Assembly: GCF_943193195.1 (NCBI RefSeq)
Contig: NZ_CALPDG010000001.1
Coordinates: 211,958-275,957, forward strand
DNA length: 64,000 bases
Reading direction: 5' to 3'
From: Mediterraneibacter agrestimuris
GTDB lineage: Bacteria; Bacillota; Clostridia; Lachnospirales; Lachnospiraceae
Notes under the pieces: model-generated
What the model was told of the DNA's origin: nothing
Databases searched by the model: none
What the model saw: only the letters and a program-made list of their open reading frames with translations
Shown: positions 41,935-50,375 of the stretch, one piece after another
How the letters are laid out: every line of letters starts with the position of its first letter
How positions within the stretch are numbered: position 1 is the stretch's first letter
Program-made: the position numbers and the translations under genes

Positions 41935-43306
41935 TTACCAAATCTTCTCCTATTGTCTCACCTGTAATACTTCCAAGAGCTTCATATGCGTCTATCAGAT
42001 CTATAGAATAGAAATCTTCCGGCATCTGGGCGTTAATACTTTCCAAAACCCTTTCAAGAGAATGATACGCTTCCTGTAGAGCCATTTTCTGACGCATATT
42101 AGTAATATATACTTCATTATTAAAAGAAATGTTTCCGCCTAAAAACATACTTATCAGTACATTTTCAAAATCTTGAATTCCTCGTTCCTCCTTTGCCGAA
42201 ATCTCAATTATCGGAAAACTTTCCTGCCCATTCTGAACCATCCCATAACTTTCTCTGATATAAGAATCAAGAAATTCTTTGTCCAAAACCGTATGAAGAT
42301 CAGATTTATTTAACAAAATAATTGTTTTCTTGTCCTGAATCAGCTCGATAATCTTTTTATCATTATCATCCAGTTTTCTGGATGCATCTGCTACATAGAT
42401 AATCAAATCTGCATCATCCGCATATTCCTTCGCTTTATCTACACCGATTTTTTCAATTACATCATCTGTATCACGGATTCCCGCAGTATCAATAATATTC
42501 AAATTTAAACCATGAATCTGCACCTGCTCTTCCAATACATCCCTTGTCGTTCCTTCAATATCCGTTACAATCGCACGCTCATGTCCTGACAAAACATTTA
42601 ACAGGGAAGACTTTCCCGCATTTGGTTTACCAAGAATAACAGTCTGAATCCCCTCTTTGATAATTCTTCCATTCTCAGATGATTCAATCAATTCATGCAG
42701 CTGGCTGGATAATTCTTCAACTATAACACTTAATTTTTCTCCATATCTGTCTACACTGATATGTTCTGGATCATCCAACGCAGTCTCAATAAATGCTGTG
42801 TGATACAAAATTTCTTCTCTTATTTTGCTTATCTTCTCTTTGACACTCCCCTTTAACTGACTAATAGAACTCTTCAAGGCATATTCATTCTGAGAGTGGA
42901 TCACATCAATCACTGCTTCCGCCTGCGACAGATCCATCTTTCCATTCAAAAAAGCTCTCTTTGTAAATTCTCCCGGCTCTGCCAGTCTTGCCCCATACCT
43001 GACCACTGTCTCCAAAATTTTCTTTACAACAAAAACTCCTCCATGACAGTTAATTTCCACTGTGTCCTCTCCCGTAAATGTTCTTGGAGCACGCATAACC
43101 GTAACGAGAACCTCATCAATCGTCTCGTCCCCATCCTTAATAAAGCCATAATGAATGGTATGACTGGACACATGAAATAGTTTTTCTTTTCCACTATATA
43201 TTTGATCAATAATCTGAAGTGCTTCCGCACCGCTTATTCGTACAATTCCAATACCAGAATTACTCATCCCCGTAGAAATTGCTGCAATTGTATCATCCTT
43301 ATACAT
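41900..43306 (-). CDS. mnmE: tRNA modification GTPase MnmE (TrmE)
   Basis: This 468-residue protein has an N-terminal folate-binding domain, then a helical domain with an inserted G domain: G1 [14 protein letters not shown]3 [11 protein letters not shown]4 LLNKSDL. The terminal catalytic cysteine is in FCMGK, the C(I/L/M)GK end of the family. Cytoplasmic dimer, partner of MnmG encoded overlapping downstream. A 240-base gap with a multi-hairpin element separates it from jag. Confidence 0.95.
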   Translation of the reverse strand: MYKDDTIAAISTGMSNSGIGIVRISGAEALQIIDQIYSGKEKLFHVSSHTIHYGFIKDGDETIDEVLVTVMRAPRTFTGEDTVEINCHGGVFVVKKILETVVRYGARLAEPGEFTKRAFLNGKMDLSQAEAVIDVIHSQNEYALKSSISQLKGSVKEKISKIREEILYHTAFIETALDDPEHISVDRYGEKLSVIVEELSSQLHELIESSENGRIIKEGIQTVILGKPNAGKSSLLNVLSGHERAIVTDIEGTTRDVLEEQVQIHGLNLNIIDTAGIRDTDDVIEKIGVDKAKEYADDADLIIYVADASRKLDDNDKKIIELIQDKKTIILLNKSDLHTVLDKEFLDSYIRESYGMVQNGQESFPIIEISAKEERGIQDFENVLISMFLGGNISFNNEVYITNMRQKMALQEAYHSLERVLESINAQMPEDFYSIDLIDAYEALGSITGETIGEDLVNEIFSKFCMGK

Positions 43307-43350
43307 AAATTACCTCTTAAAATCTCTTACTTTTCAAACATTGAATTACC

Positions 43351-43424
43351 TGGTATAATCTGTCACCTTTGCGACAGCAAGCCGATATATCGGCTTGGAT
43401 TGCACTCGTGCAATTATTATACCA
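43351..43424. repeat. Cloverleaf-like element of four nested stems
   Basis: TGGTATAAT (43351-43359) pairs perfectly with ATTATACCA (43416-43424). Inside, with almost no unpaired bases, follow CTGTC/GACAG (43360-43377), the perfect palindrome CAAGCCGATA-TATCGGCTTG (43378-43397) and ATTGCAC-TC-GTGCAAT (43399-43414). It resembles a tRNA-like four-way junction but has no tRNA signature (no TTC loop, anticodon arm is a perfect palindrome). It lies between jag and mnmE. Confidence 0.7.
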
Positions 43425-43547
43425 TAAGAAAAAGCAGATTCATATAACCATCACAAGGTTTTCGTTACGAGAACCTCAAACAAGTACGTTATATAAACTG
43501 CCTTTTCTTTTTGTAATATTAAGTAAATCACTTTTACTGAAAACTAA

Positions 43548-44387
43548 TTATCTCTTCAAAGTAACAACAACTTTTCTATATGGTTCCTCTCCTTCACTAT
43601 GTGTTGTCACATACGGATCAGACTGAAGTGCTGAGTGAATAATTCTTCTCTCATAGGGATTCATCGGCTCAAGAGAAACTGGTCTTCTGTTTCTTTTTAC
43701 CTTATGTGCAATATTCTTGGCAAGATGCTTCAAAGTATCTTCTCTTCTTGCACGGTAATTCTCTGTATCAAGCTTAACTCTTACATATCCATCCTGGTAT
43801 TTATTTGCAACACGGTTTGCAAGATACTGGAGGGAATCAAGTGTCTGTCCCCTCTTTCCAATCAGGATTCCCATATTGTCACCCTTCATGTCAACAGATA
43901 AAGAACCATCTTCTTCAATCACAGAAGTAATCTCCACTTCCATTCCCATCGCTTTCAATGTATCATTGAGAAATACTTCTACAGCGGTTTTAGATTCATC
44001 TGTCACTCTTACAGTTACAATTTCACGTTTTACAGAAAATTCTTCCTTTTTCACAGTTCCTGTTGCTTTTTTCTCTGCTTTTGCTTCCTCTTTTATATTT
44101 TCTTTTACTTCCCGTTTAAATTCTCTTTTCTCTTTTTTTGTATCTTTTTTTGTTTCTTTCTTTTCATCCAAAGAAATGTCAAATTTAATTTCTTCTGGTA
44201 CTTCAACTGCTTCAGGCTTTTTTCTTGCTTCGATAACCGCCTGCTTCATACCAATGCCAAGGAAACCAGCGCTTCCTTTTTCAATTACTTCATATTCTAA
44301 TTTGTCGCTTGTAACACCTAATTGAATCATTGCTTCTGTAATTGCATCATCAACTGTCTTTGATGATACTCTGATACTTCCGTTCAT
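43548..44387 (-). CDS. jag: RNA-binding protein Jag/KhpB (SpoIIIJ-associated)
   Basis: This 279-residue protein has a Jag-N domain (RVSSKTVDDAITEAMIQLGV, SAGFLGIGMKQAVIEAR), a long lysine/glutamate linker (about 65-125), a KH domain with the GxxG loop in GILIGKRGQTLDSLQYLANR and an R3H domain (RRPVSLEPMNPYERRIIHSA). It binds small RNAs/mRNAs with KhpA and influences cell division in Firmicutes. ATG 44387 follows GGGAGGATTT. yidC lies 40 bases upstream in the same transcript, the conserved pairing. Confidence 0.94.
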   Translation of the reverse strand: MNGSIRVSSKTVDDAITEAMIQLGVTSDKLEYEVIEKGSAGFLGIGMKQAVIEARKKPEAVEVPEEIKFDISLDEKKETKKDTKKEKREFKREVKENIKEEAKAEKKATGTVKKEEFSVKREIVTVRVTDESKTAVEVFLNDTLKAMGMEVEITSVIEEDGSLSVDMKGDNMGILIGKRGQTLDSLQYLANRVANKYQDGYVRVKLDTENYRARREDTLKHLAKNIAHKVKRNRRPVSLEPMNPYERRIIHSALQSDPYVTTHSEGEEPYRKVVVTLKR

Positions 44388-44427
44388 ATTCAAATCCTCC
44401 CTTTCTATCATTATTTTCGAGAATTTT

Positions 44428-45699
44428 TTATTTATCTTCTGAATTCTTACCGCTGTTATATCTGCTTACCATATTTGCTTTAGATGCAAGACTTCCGGCT
44501 TTTGCATTCTTATTATACTTGGCTGCCTGTTCCAGCTTCTTCTGTCTCTCAGCCTCTGTCATTGCAGATTTCTTAACCGGCTCAACATTTCTAGTACTGG
44601 TCATTGCCATTTTGTTGATCTCTCTTGCAGATGTTCCCTTCTTTTCCCGCTTTTCAGCAGCTTTTTTCTGGTTCTCTTCTATCAGTTTGTCTACTCCCTT
44701 AGCATTCAGATACTTGTTAATTCCAAGCTGCTGTACACAACGCACGGCAGCACTTATCGCCCAGTATAGACCAAGACCTGCCGGAAGTGTAAATCCGAGG
44801 AATACAGAAAACAACGGCATTGTATAAGTCATCATTTTCATCTGATTTGCCATAGCATTATTCTGATCTGTCTGCTGCGTCGGCTGTAGTTTCACACTGA
44901 TAAACTGTGTCAGACCTGCCAGAACAGGAATGATGACTGCCATGATAATTCCTGCAATAGAAAATGTAGTCAAGGATGCCATCAACAAAGTAAACGGTGT
45001 TTCACCGATATTGATTCCAAGGAAACTATTTAAATGCCCCATTGTTGCCGTTGTTTCTGAAACGATTCCTTCAAGAGACGGTATCTTATCAACAAGAGTC
45101 GCCCATGTAGCATCCTGAAAACGATACAGTACATTCACTAAAGTATCTGCCTGTGTATAATCAAACTTTTCCGGATTGACAAGAACAGGACTGGCAGAAC
45201 CAATTGTTTCCATGATCTTCTGATACCCGTCTGTCGCCATAATCTGGTTTACAACCGGCATATACACATCCTTTACACCATCAACATACTTCGGAATGTT
45301 CTGGATAACCGGATAGAATGAAAACAGAAGCGGCATCTGGATCAACATTGGGAGACAGCCTCCTGTCGGAGAAGTTCCATATTTCTCATAGAGAATATTC
45401 AACTCTTCCTGCTGTTTCAACATGGAAGCCTGATCCTTTTTATTTGCATACTTCTTCTGAATCTTCTGCATTTCGGGACTCATCACTGCTGAGAGCTTTG
45501 ACCACTTCTGCTGTTTAATCGTCAAAGGAATCATCAGTGTATAAACAACAATTGTAAAGACAATGATACAAATACCGATATTCTGGATTCCAACCGCATC
45601 CAAAACATTATAAATTGCATTCATTACTTTACCCATCAGCCATGCAAGCTGCTTGATAATCGGCCAGTCTGCATAACCTGAAGCTAAAACACCATACAT
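44428..45699 (-). CDS. yidC: Membrane protein insertase YidC (SpoIIIJ type)
   Basis: This 423-residue polytopic insertase has the hydrophilic hairpin with KWSKLSAVMSPEMQKIQKKY, then SPTGGCLPMLIQMPLLFSFY, and late membrane segments with MPLFSVFLGFTLPAGLGLYW. There is no lipoprotein signal, unlike Bacillus SpoIIIJ, and the C-terminal tail is basic (about 90 residues), suited to ribosome contact. It inserts membrane proteins and in spore formers serves the SpoIIIA channel. Confidence 0.94.
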   Translation of the reverse strand: MYGVLASGYADWPIIKQLAWLMGKVMNAIYNVLDAVGIQNIGICIIVFTIVVYTLMIPLTIKQQKWSKLSAVMSPEMQKIQKKYANKKDQASMLKQQEELNILYEKYGTSPTGGCLPMLIQMPLLFSFYPVIQNIPKYVDGVKDVYMPVVNQIMATDGYQKIMETIGSASPVLVNPEKFDYTQADTLVNVLYRFQDATWATLVDKIPSLEGIVSETTATMGHLNSFLGINIGETPFTLLMASLTTFSIAGIIMAVIIPVLAGLTQFISVKLQPTQQTDQNNAMANQMKMMTYTMPLFSVFLGFTLPAGLGLYWAISAAVRCVQQLGINKYLNAKGVDKLIEENQKKAAEKREKKGTSAREINKMAMTSTRNVEPVKKSAMTEAERQKKLEQAAKYNKNAKAGSLASKANMVSRYNSGKNSEDK

Positions 45700-45711
45700 A
45701 TCTTTTCCTCC

Positions 45712-45933
45712 TTATGGTACGGGATCATATCCCCCTTTTGCAAATGGATTGCAGCGCAGAATTCTCCATGCCGTCAAAAGACCGCCTTTTAAAACACCGT
45801 ACTTCTCAATTGCCTCTATTCCATACTGAGAACATGTCGGTGTGTAAATACAATGCCACTGCGTCTTGAGACCAGACAGGTATTTCTGATAAAACCGAAT
45901 CATACCAATACATATTTTTTTCATCTGCGTCAC
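45712..45933 (-). CDS. yidD: Membrane protein insertion efficiency factor YidD
   Basis: This 73-residue protein has the family pattern [20 protein letters not shown], then [15 protein letters not shown] and [18 protein letters not shown]. An amphipathic helix associates it with the membrane near YidC. Its ATG overlaps the rnpA stop by four bases (ATGA). Confidence 0.95.
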   Translation of the reverse strand: MTQMKKICIGMIRFYQKYLSGLKTQWHCIYTPTCSQYGIEAIEKYGVLKGGLLTAWRILRCNPFAKGGYDPVP

Positions 45934-46271
45934 TTTCCTTTATATATATCATGAAGCTTTCCCAAATGGATCAGCGCACTTTTCATGTCTGCAAATGTGA
46001 TTTCTTTTGCGCTGACTCTGACCACGATAATAATGTCATATCCACATTGGAAATTCTCTTCTAAAAGTCGATAGTTTTCGCGTATCAGCCTTGCAAGATG
46101 ATGTCTTACAACGCTGTTGCCGACTTTTTTACTTGCGGAAATCCCGATTCTGTTTCTTTCAATCTCATTCTTCATTACATACATAACAAGATACTTATTA
46201 GCTAGGGATTTTCCTTTTCGATATACAACTTGAAAATCTTTATTTTTTTTCAAAGACTCTGAGAATTTCAT
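45930..46271 (-). CDS. rnpA: Ribonuclease P protein component
   Basis: This 113-residue protein has the family core [20 protein letters not shown] followed by [10 protein letters not shown], the RNR-like basic helix, and [11 protein letters not shown]. It assists the catalytic RNA in 5' tRNA maturation. Follows rpmH by 227 bases, with a hairpin in between. The position in rpmH-rnpA-yidD-yidC-jag order confirms it. Confidence 0.95.
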   Translation of the reverse strand: MKFSESLKKNKDFQVVYRKGKSLANKYLVMYVMKNEIERNRIGISASKKVGNSVVRHHLARLIRENYRLLEENFQCGYDIIIVVRVSAKEITFADMKSALIHLGKLHDIYKGK

Positions 46272-46480
46272 AAATATCCTCTTTTACTATACTCTTTCTT
46301 ACAGCAGCCGATCATAACAAAATACTATCCACATAGAAAATATTGATCAACTCCTGTCTTCTTCGCACAAATGCAAAGAAACCAGACAAAACTTACACTA
46401 AGTTCTGCTGGTTCACCTGCGGAAATAAACTCCCGATATCAGCTTTTTATATCCTCTTCAAGCTCTCGAAATAGAAGAAA

Positions 46481-46500
46481 AGGTCACATATATGTGACCT
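46481..46500 (-). terminator. Hairpin directly after rpmH
   Basis: AGGTCACATATATGTGACCT is a perfect palindrome overlapping the rpmH stop codon and followed on the minus strand by TTTCTTCTATTT. It can act as a partial terminator that gives more rpmH than rnpA transcript. Confidence 0.65.
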
Positions 46501-46633
46501 ATGCTGATAACTGTTTTCTTCCTTTTGCTCTTCTGGCAGCTAATACTTTTCTTCCGCCCGGTGTGCTCATTCTTGCTCTAAATCCATGAACCTTAGCTCT
46601 GGAACGCTTCTTCGGCTGAAATGTCATTTTCAT
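46499..46633 (-). CDS. rpmH: 50S ribosomal protein L34
   Basis: The 44-codon frame reads [20 protein letters not shown] and ends [11 protein letters not shown], the standard L34. GGGAGG precedes it by ten bases. A nearly ideal promoter lies at 46781-46809. In most Firmicutes the divergently oriented neighbour is dnaA; here it is a short fragment and then the xylan locus. Confidence 0.97.
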   Translation of the reverse strand: MKMTFQPKKRSRAKVHGFRARMSTPGGRKVLAARRAKGRKQLSA

Positions 46634-46780
46634 TACTCATACACCTCCCTTTACTGGTTATAATAACAGTAGTTGACTTCTTGACAGATATGCATCTGCC
46701 ATAAAGTGTTGTACTTTTACTCACAATGAACAAAATTTAATTTATGTTCCTAATGTAGTTTCTAAAAGACACTGCTCTTA

Positions 46781-46809
46781 ATTATATTCAAAAAAATGCG
46801 ATAAGTCAA
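46781..46809 (-). promoter_or_regulatory. Promoter of the rpmH operon
   Basis: Minus-strand TTGACT (46809-46804) and TATAAT (46786-46781) at 17-base spacing. The intervening leader to rpmH is about 140 bases. Within 46640-46860 I see only weak DnaA-box-like words (TTACTCACA), no cluster. Confidence 0.8.
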
Positions 46810-46864
46810 GCAAAACAAGCGTTTTTTTATTTTAAAGTTATTTCATTATGTAAAAGAAACATCA

Positions 46865-47092
46865 ATGTGGTATTTACAAAAATTAGCAGGAACAGTTACA
46901 GATTTAAAAGATATTGGATGCAAAATAGAAATCGTTCAAGAGGAACTTCCAATTATTTTAAACAGAGATTCCATAAGAATTGAGGGCTTAAAGGAGATAA
47001 ATTATCTCTATACATTTCAGAAAGGAGATCCCCTTTTTAACTACATATATCTGTTCATTATAAAAAGATTAAATTTGTGTCTTGACAACTGA
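46865..47092 (+). CDS. Unrecognised 75-residue protein or gene fragment
   Basis: The frame opens with MWYLQKLAGTVTDLKDIGCK and includes ELPIILNRDSIRIEGLKEIN, then loses character in a hydrophobic tail (YIYLFIIKRLNLCL). There is no good ribosome binding site. The first 55 residues look like genuine protein; the tail looks like read-through into non-coding sequence. I suspect a fragment left by the rearrangement that placed the xylan locus next to rpmH, but I do not recognise the family. Confidence 0.35.
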   Translation: MWYLQKLAGTVTDLKDIGCKIEIVQEELPIILNRDSIRIEGLKEINYLYTFQKGDPLFNYIYLFIIKRLNLCLDN

Positions 47093-47232
47093 ACCACTAT
47101 ATTTTATTTTTTTGATTTAAGCATTGTTTTTCTCCTAAGATTTTGCAGGCTTGAGAAATAATACTGCGAGGTTATTTAATTTGCCGGGGGATTTTCTGCA
47201 ATTATTCATATTTTACTTTTTTACTTTTATTA

Positions 47233-47280
47233 TATAATTTACATTATTTAGACATATATGTAAAAAGCAGGAGGGATAAT
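47233..47280 (+). promoter_or_regulatory. Probable -10 and ribosome binding site of the xylan locus
   Basis: TATAAT (47233-47238) lies in an AT-rich tract with no good -35, as expected of an activator-dependent promoter. AGGAGGG lies six bases before the GH10 start. No catabolite-response (cre) sequence is evident. Confidence 0.45.
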
Positions 47281-48465
47281 ATGAAGGATATAATGTCGAT
47301 AAAAAAACGTCTGGAACAGAAATCAGCAATTAATGGGAAGGCTGGCGTTGCAATTATGTCAGACATGCTAAATGAGGAGAAGATTAGGAATCTTGTAATA
47401 AAGCACTATAATAGTATTACATGTGAAAACGAGATGAAACCAGAAATAATTTTGGGAGACGTTCCTGTATTCAGTGTTGATACTGAAGGAAGTATATGTT
47501 TAGATGAAAATGGCGATCCGGTTTTAACACTTGATTTCAGCAAGGCAGATAAAATTATGGATTTTATAAAAAAACATAATGAGAAAAATCCAGATGATAC
47601 AATACGGGTAAGGGGTCATGTACTCGTATGGCATTCACAGACTCCGGATTGGTTTTTTCGTGAAAAATATGACTCTCAGGGGGCATATGTGGGTAAAGAA
47701 AAGATGCTGAAGCGCCTTGAAAATTATATTCAGAAAGTGCTAGAGCATTATGACGGAGTAAATAGCCCGTATCGTGGTATTATATATGCCTGGGATGTAG
47801 TAAATGAACAGATTGAGCCGGACGATTTTCATCCAGAGAAAAACCCAGGATCAGTGCGCTATACATGTAATAACAAGAATACGGGTTGGTATAATATTTT
47901 TCAGGGGGACATTAGCTACATTACTCAGTCATTTGTTTTTGCAAACCGCTATGCGCCTAATGATATCAAGTTATTTTATAATGATTACAATGATGCAGAT
48001 CCGGTGAAACGGGATGCTATTTGTGTTTTGCTCAGGCAGATTAAGGATACAAAGGGAGCACGTATTGATGGGATGGGAATGCAGGCACACTATCATATGG
48101 AGTTTCCGTCTATTGAACAGATTAGAGAAGCTGTGTATATGTATTCATCTATTGTAAATGAAATTCAGTTTACGGAATTTGATATGCAGTCAAGCAAAAG
48201 TTATGACGGATCAGACCGCGAGTTGGAGTTAGAGAGAGAGGGAGCAAGGTATAAAGAGTTGTTTCGAACAATTTATAGTCTTGATAAGGAAGATAAAATT
48301 AATATTACAGGTGTTACATTCTGGGGCACCCATGACGCAGTTTCGTGGCTACAGGTAGCTGCTTTGGTAGGAGGTGGATCTGATGGAAACAGACCTCAGA
48401 TGCCGTTGCCATTTGATGATGCCTGTAACGAAAAACCAGCTTTTTGGGGAATTATAGACGCATGA
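47281..48465 (+). CDS. GH10 endo-beta-1,4-xylanase, intracellular
   Basis: This 394-residue GH10 barrel has the substrate motif VRGHVLVWHSQTPDWFF, the acid/base E176 in AWDVVNEQ, and the nucleophile E299 in IQFTEFDMQ, plus the late GVTFWGTHD. It carries no signal peptide and no carbohydrate-binding module. In gut Firmicutes that design hydrolyses imported xylo-oligosaccharides in the cytoplasm. It heads a gene cluster with an esterase, two-component system, importer, GH3 and GH51, which confirms the arabinoxylan assignment. Start ATG follows AGGAGGG. Conserved tail residues KPAFWGIID complete the domain. Confidence 0.94.
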   Translation: MKDIMSIKKRLEQKSAINGKAGVAIMSDMLNEEKIRNLVIKHYNSITCENEMKPEIILGDVPVFSVDTEGSICLDENGDPVLTLDFSKADKIMDFIKKHNEKNPDDTIRVRGHVLVWHSQTPDWFFREKYDSQGAYVGKEKMLKRLENYIQKVLEHYDGVNSPYRGIIYAWDVVNEQIEPDDFHPEKNPGSVRYTCNNKNTGWYNIFQGDISYITQSFVFANRYAPNDIKLFYNDYNDADPVKRDAICVLLRQIKDTKGARIDGMGMQAHYHMEFPSIEQIREAVYMYSSIVNEIQFTEFDMQSSKSYDGSDRELELEREGARYKELFRTIYSLDKEDKINITGVTFWGTHDAVSWLQVAALVGGGSDGNRPQMPLPFDDACNEKPAFWGIIDA

Positions 48466-48491
48466 TAAAATATCGCTAGAGGGGAAAAGGA

Positions 48492-50375
48492 TTGAAGTTA
48501 TCATATTTGTTCAGTGATGGAATGGTATTGCAACGGGGAAAAAAGAATTATATTTGGGGAGAGACAAGCCCTGAAATTATAGTAACGGGAATACTCAACG
48601 GCAAGAAGTTTAATACTAAGGCAGATACACATGGAATGTTTGTGGCAGAACTTCCGGATCTTCCGGTTGGTGGTCCGTATTGTATGGAAATAAACGGTGA
48701 CGAGAAGCGTGTAATTAGAAACATTATGAGTGGGGATGTATTTCTTCTGGGCGGTCAGTCCAATATGGAATTGCGAATAAAATTTGTAACAGAGCGGTTT
48801 GCAGATGAAATAAAGAAAATAAATGATTCGTTTATCAGAAAGTTTGATGTTCCGAAAGAATATGATTTCGGAGAGAAAAGACAATGGCTTTCCCAAGGAC
48901 GCTGGGAAAGCGCACAGGGGGAATCGGTCCTTGAATTCAGCGCTTTAGGACTGTTTATGGCATTGTCTCTTCGAGAAAAAAATGATGTCCCGGTCGGGCT
49001 GATCCAGACTGCTGTGGAGGGAACGCCGGTGAAAGCATGGTGTAGTGAAGAGACAATAAGGCATATGGGTTTTTATACAGATGAGTTGGAAAAATGTAAA
49101 AATGAAGACTATGTTTTATGTACGCAGAAAATAGAAATTGAAAGAGAAAAATACTGGATGAAAAAAGCGGATCAGTCTTTTGATCAAAGGACAGATAGTT
49201 TTTATAAAATAAGTATTCCCGGTATATGGAAAGGAAACATGAGAGATTTCTGTGGAACAGTTTTACTGGAAAAGAAGTTCTTTATTACAGAAGAACAGGC
49301 AGTTACGCCTGCAGAAATTCTTATGGGAGCGTTTACAGACGCTGATAAAATATATATAAATGGAATCTGCTGCGGTAGTTCTTATGACAGATATGCATCA
49401 AGGATTTATCCTGTAGCCCCAGGAATTCTAAGGGCAGGAGAAAATGTGGTCTGCATACATCTGTATGTATTCCGTGGCAGAGGAGGAGCAATGCCAGGAA
49501 AACAATATGGAATACGATTCAAAAAGGGGAAAGAAAGATGGCTTGATTTGTCTGGAACATGGGATGCACAGATTAGAAAACAAATGGAATATTTGCCGGA
49601 AAAGACATTTTTCAATTATATGGCATCAGCTATGTTTAATGGTATGATATCACCGGTAAGTCCTTATAAGATATGTGCTGTTATTTATTATCAAGGAGAA
49701 TCTGATGTTGGACATCCGAATAGATATGCGTTAGAATTTCGTGCGCTGGTCAATGACTGGAGAAAATCTTGGAAGGAAAAGCAATTGCCGATTATATACG
49801 TACAGCTTGCTGGTTTTTCCGATGGAAATATTAAGAAACAGGGGACGCAATGGGCGGAATTCAGGGAAGTACAGCGGCAGGCAATGGAGATTGAAAATAC
49901 GGCGATGATACAGGCATATGATGTGGGCGAGTATAATGATCTCCATCCCATGGATAAGAAGACTTTGGGAATGCGAGCTGCGCTTGCTGTACATAAATTG
50001 GTTTATGGAGAAAAGGAAGAATGTACAGGACCGCAGGTGAGGAAAATCAGACTGGACAGAGATAAAAGAGTATATGCTGTTTTTGATCAGCCGTTGCAAA
50101 CCGGAAGTAAAAAAGACGGATGTGAATTAGTAAGTGAAGTTGAACTCAGAAAAGCGAACGGAGATTATAAAAGAGCATATGTCACAGTTGATGGAAATGA
50201 AATTTGTGCATGGTTGTCTGATGGCGAGGAACCAACGGGAATTCGTTATGCATGGAAGGATTGTCCTATGAATATATGTCTGTATGGAAAAAGGGGACTT
50301 CCGGTCATACCATTTATAAAGGAGTGGGGCAGGGATGCAATCTATACTGGAAAAATTTGTGAGACAGATAGATAA
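48492..50375 (+). CDS. SASA/SGNH-family carbohydrate O-acetylesterase
   Basis: This 627-residue protein of the sialate O-acetylesterase superfamily is here presumably an acetyl-xylan (oligosaccharide) esterase. The nucleophile S90 lies in GDVFLLGGQSNMEL, the glycine block is KICAVIYYQGESDVGHP, and the D/H pair in YNDLHPMDKKTLG. A jelly-roll insert (about 225-360) splits the catalytic domain, as in other members. No signal peptide, so it acts in the cytoplasm on imported acetylated oligomers. The start is TTG 48492 after GGGGAAAAGG, since no ATG lies ahead of the domain's first strand (LSYLFSDGMVLQRG). It overlaps the next gene by 41 bases. Confidence 0.85.
   Translation: MKLSYLFSDGMVLQRGKKNYIWGETSPEIIVTGILNGKKFNTKADTHGMFVAELPDLPVGGPYCMEINGDEKRVIRNIMSGDVFLLGGQSNMELRIKFVTERFADEIKKINDSFIRKFDVPKEYDFGEKRQWLSQGRWESAQGESVLEFSALGLFMALSLREKNDVPVGLIQTAVEGTPVKAWCSEETIRHMGFYTDELEKCKNEDYVLCTQKIEIEREKYWMKKADQSFDQRTDSFYKISIPGIWKGNMRDFCGTVLLEKKFFITEEQAVTPAEILMGAFTDADKIYINGICCGSSYDRYASRIYPVAPGILRAGENVVCIHLYVFRGRGGAMPGKQYGIRFKKGKERWLDLSGTWDAQIRKQMEYLPEKTFFNYMASAMFNGMISPVSPYKICAVIYYQGESDVGHPNRYALEFRALVNDWRKSWKEKQLPIIYVQLAGFSDGNIKKQGTQWAEFREVQRQAMEIENTAMIQAYDVGEYNDLHPMDKKTLGMRAALAVHKLVYGEKEECTGPQVRKIRLDRDKRVYAVFDQPLQTGSKKDGCELVSEVELRKANGDYKRAYVTVDGNEICAWLSDGEEPTGIRYAWKDCPMNICLYGKRGLPVIPFIKEWGRDAIYTGKICETDR

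Noticed and set aside
43351..43424. A tRNA gene
   Set aside because: The fold is cloverleaf-like, but the T-loop TTC, the D-loop GG and an anticodon loop are all lacking.
47100..47280. Catabolite-response (cre) site upstream of the GH10 gene
   Set aside because: No sequence close to the TGWAANCGNTNWCA pattern could be found there.
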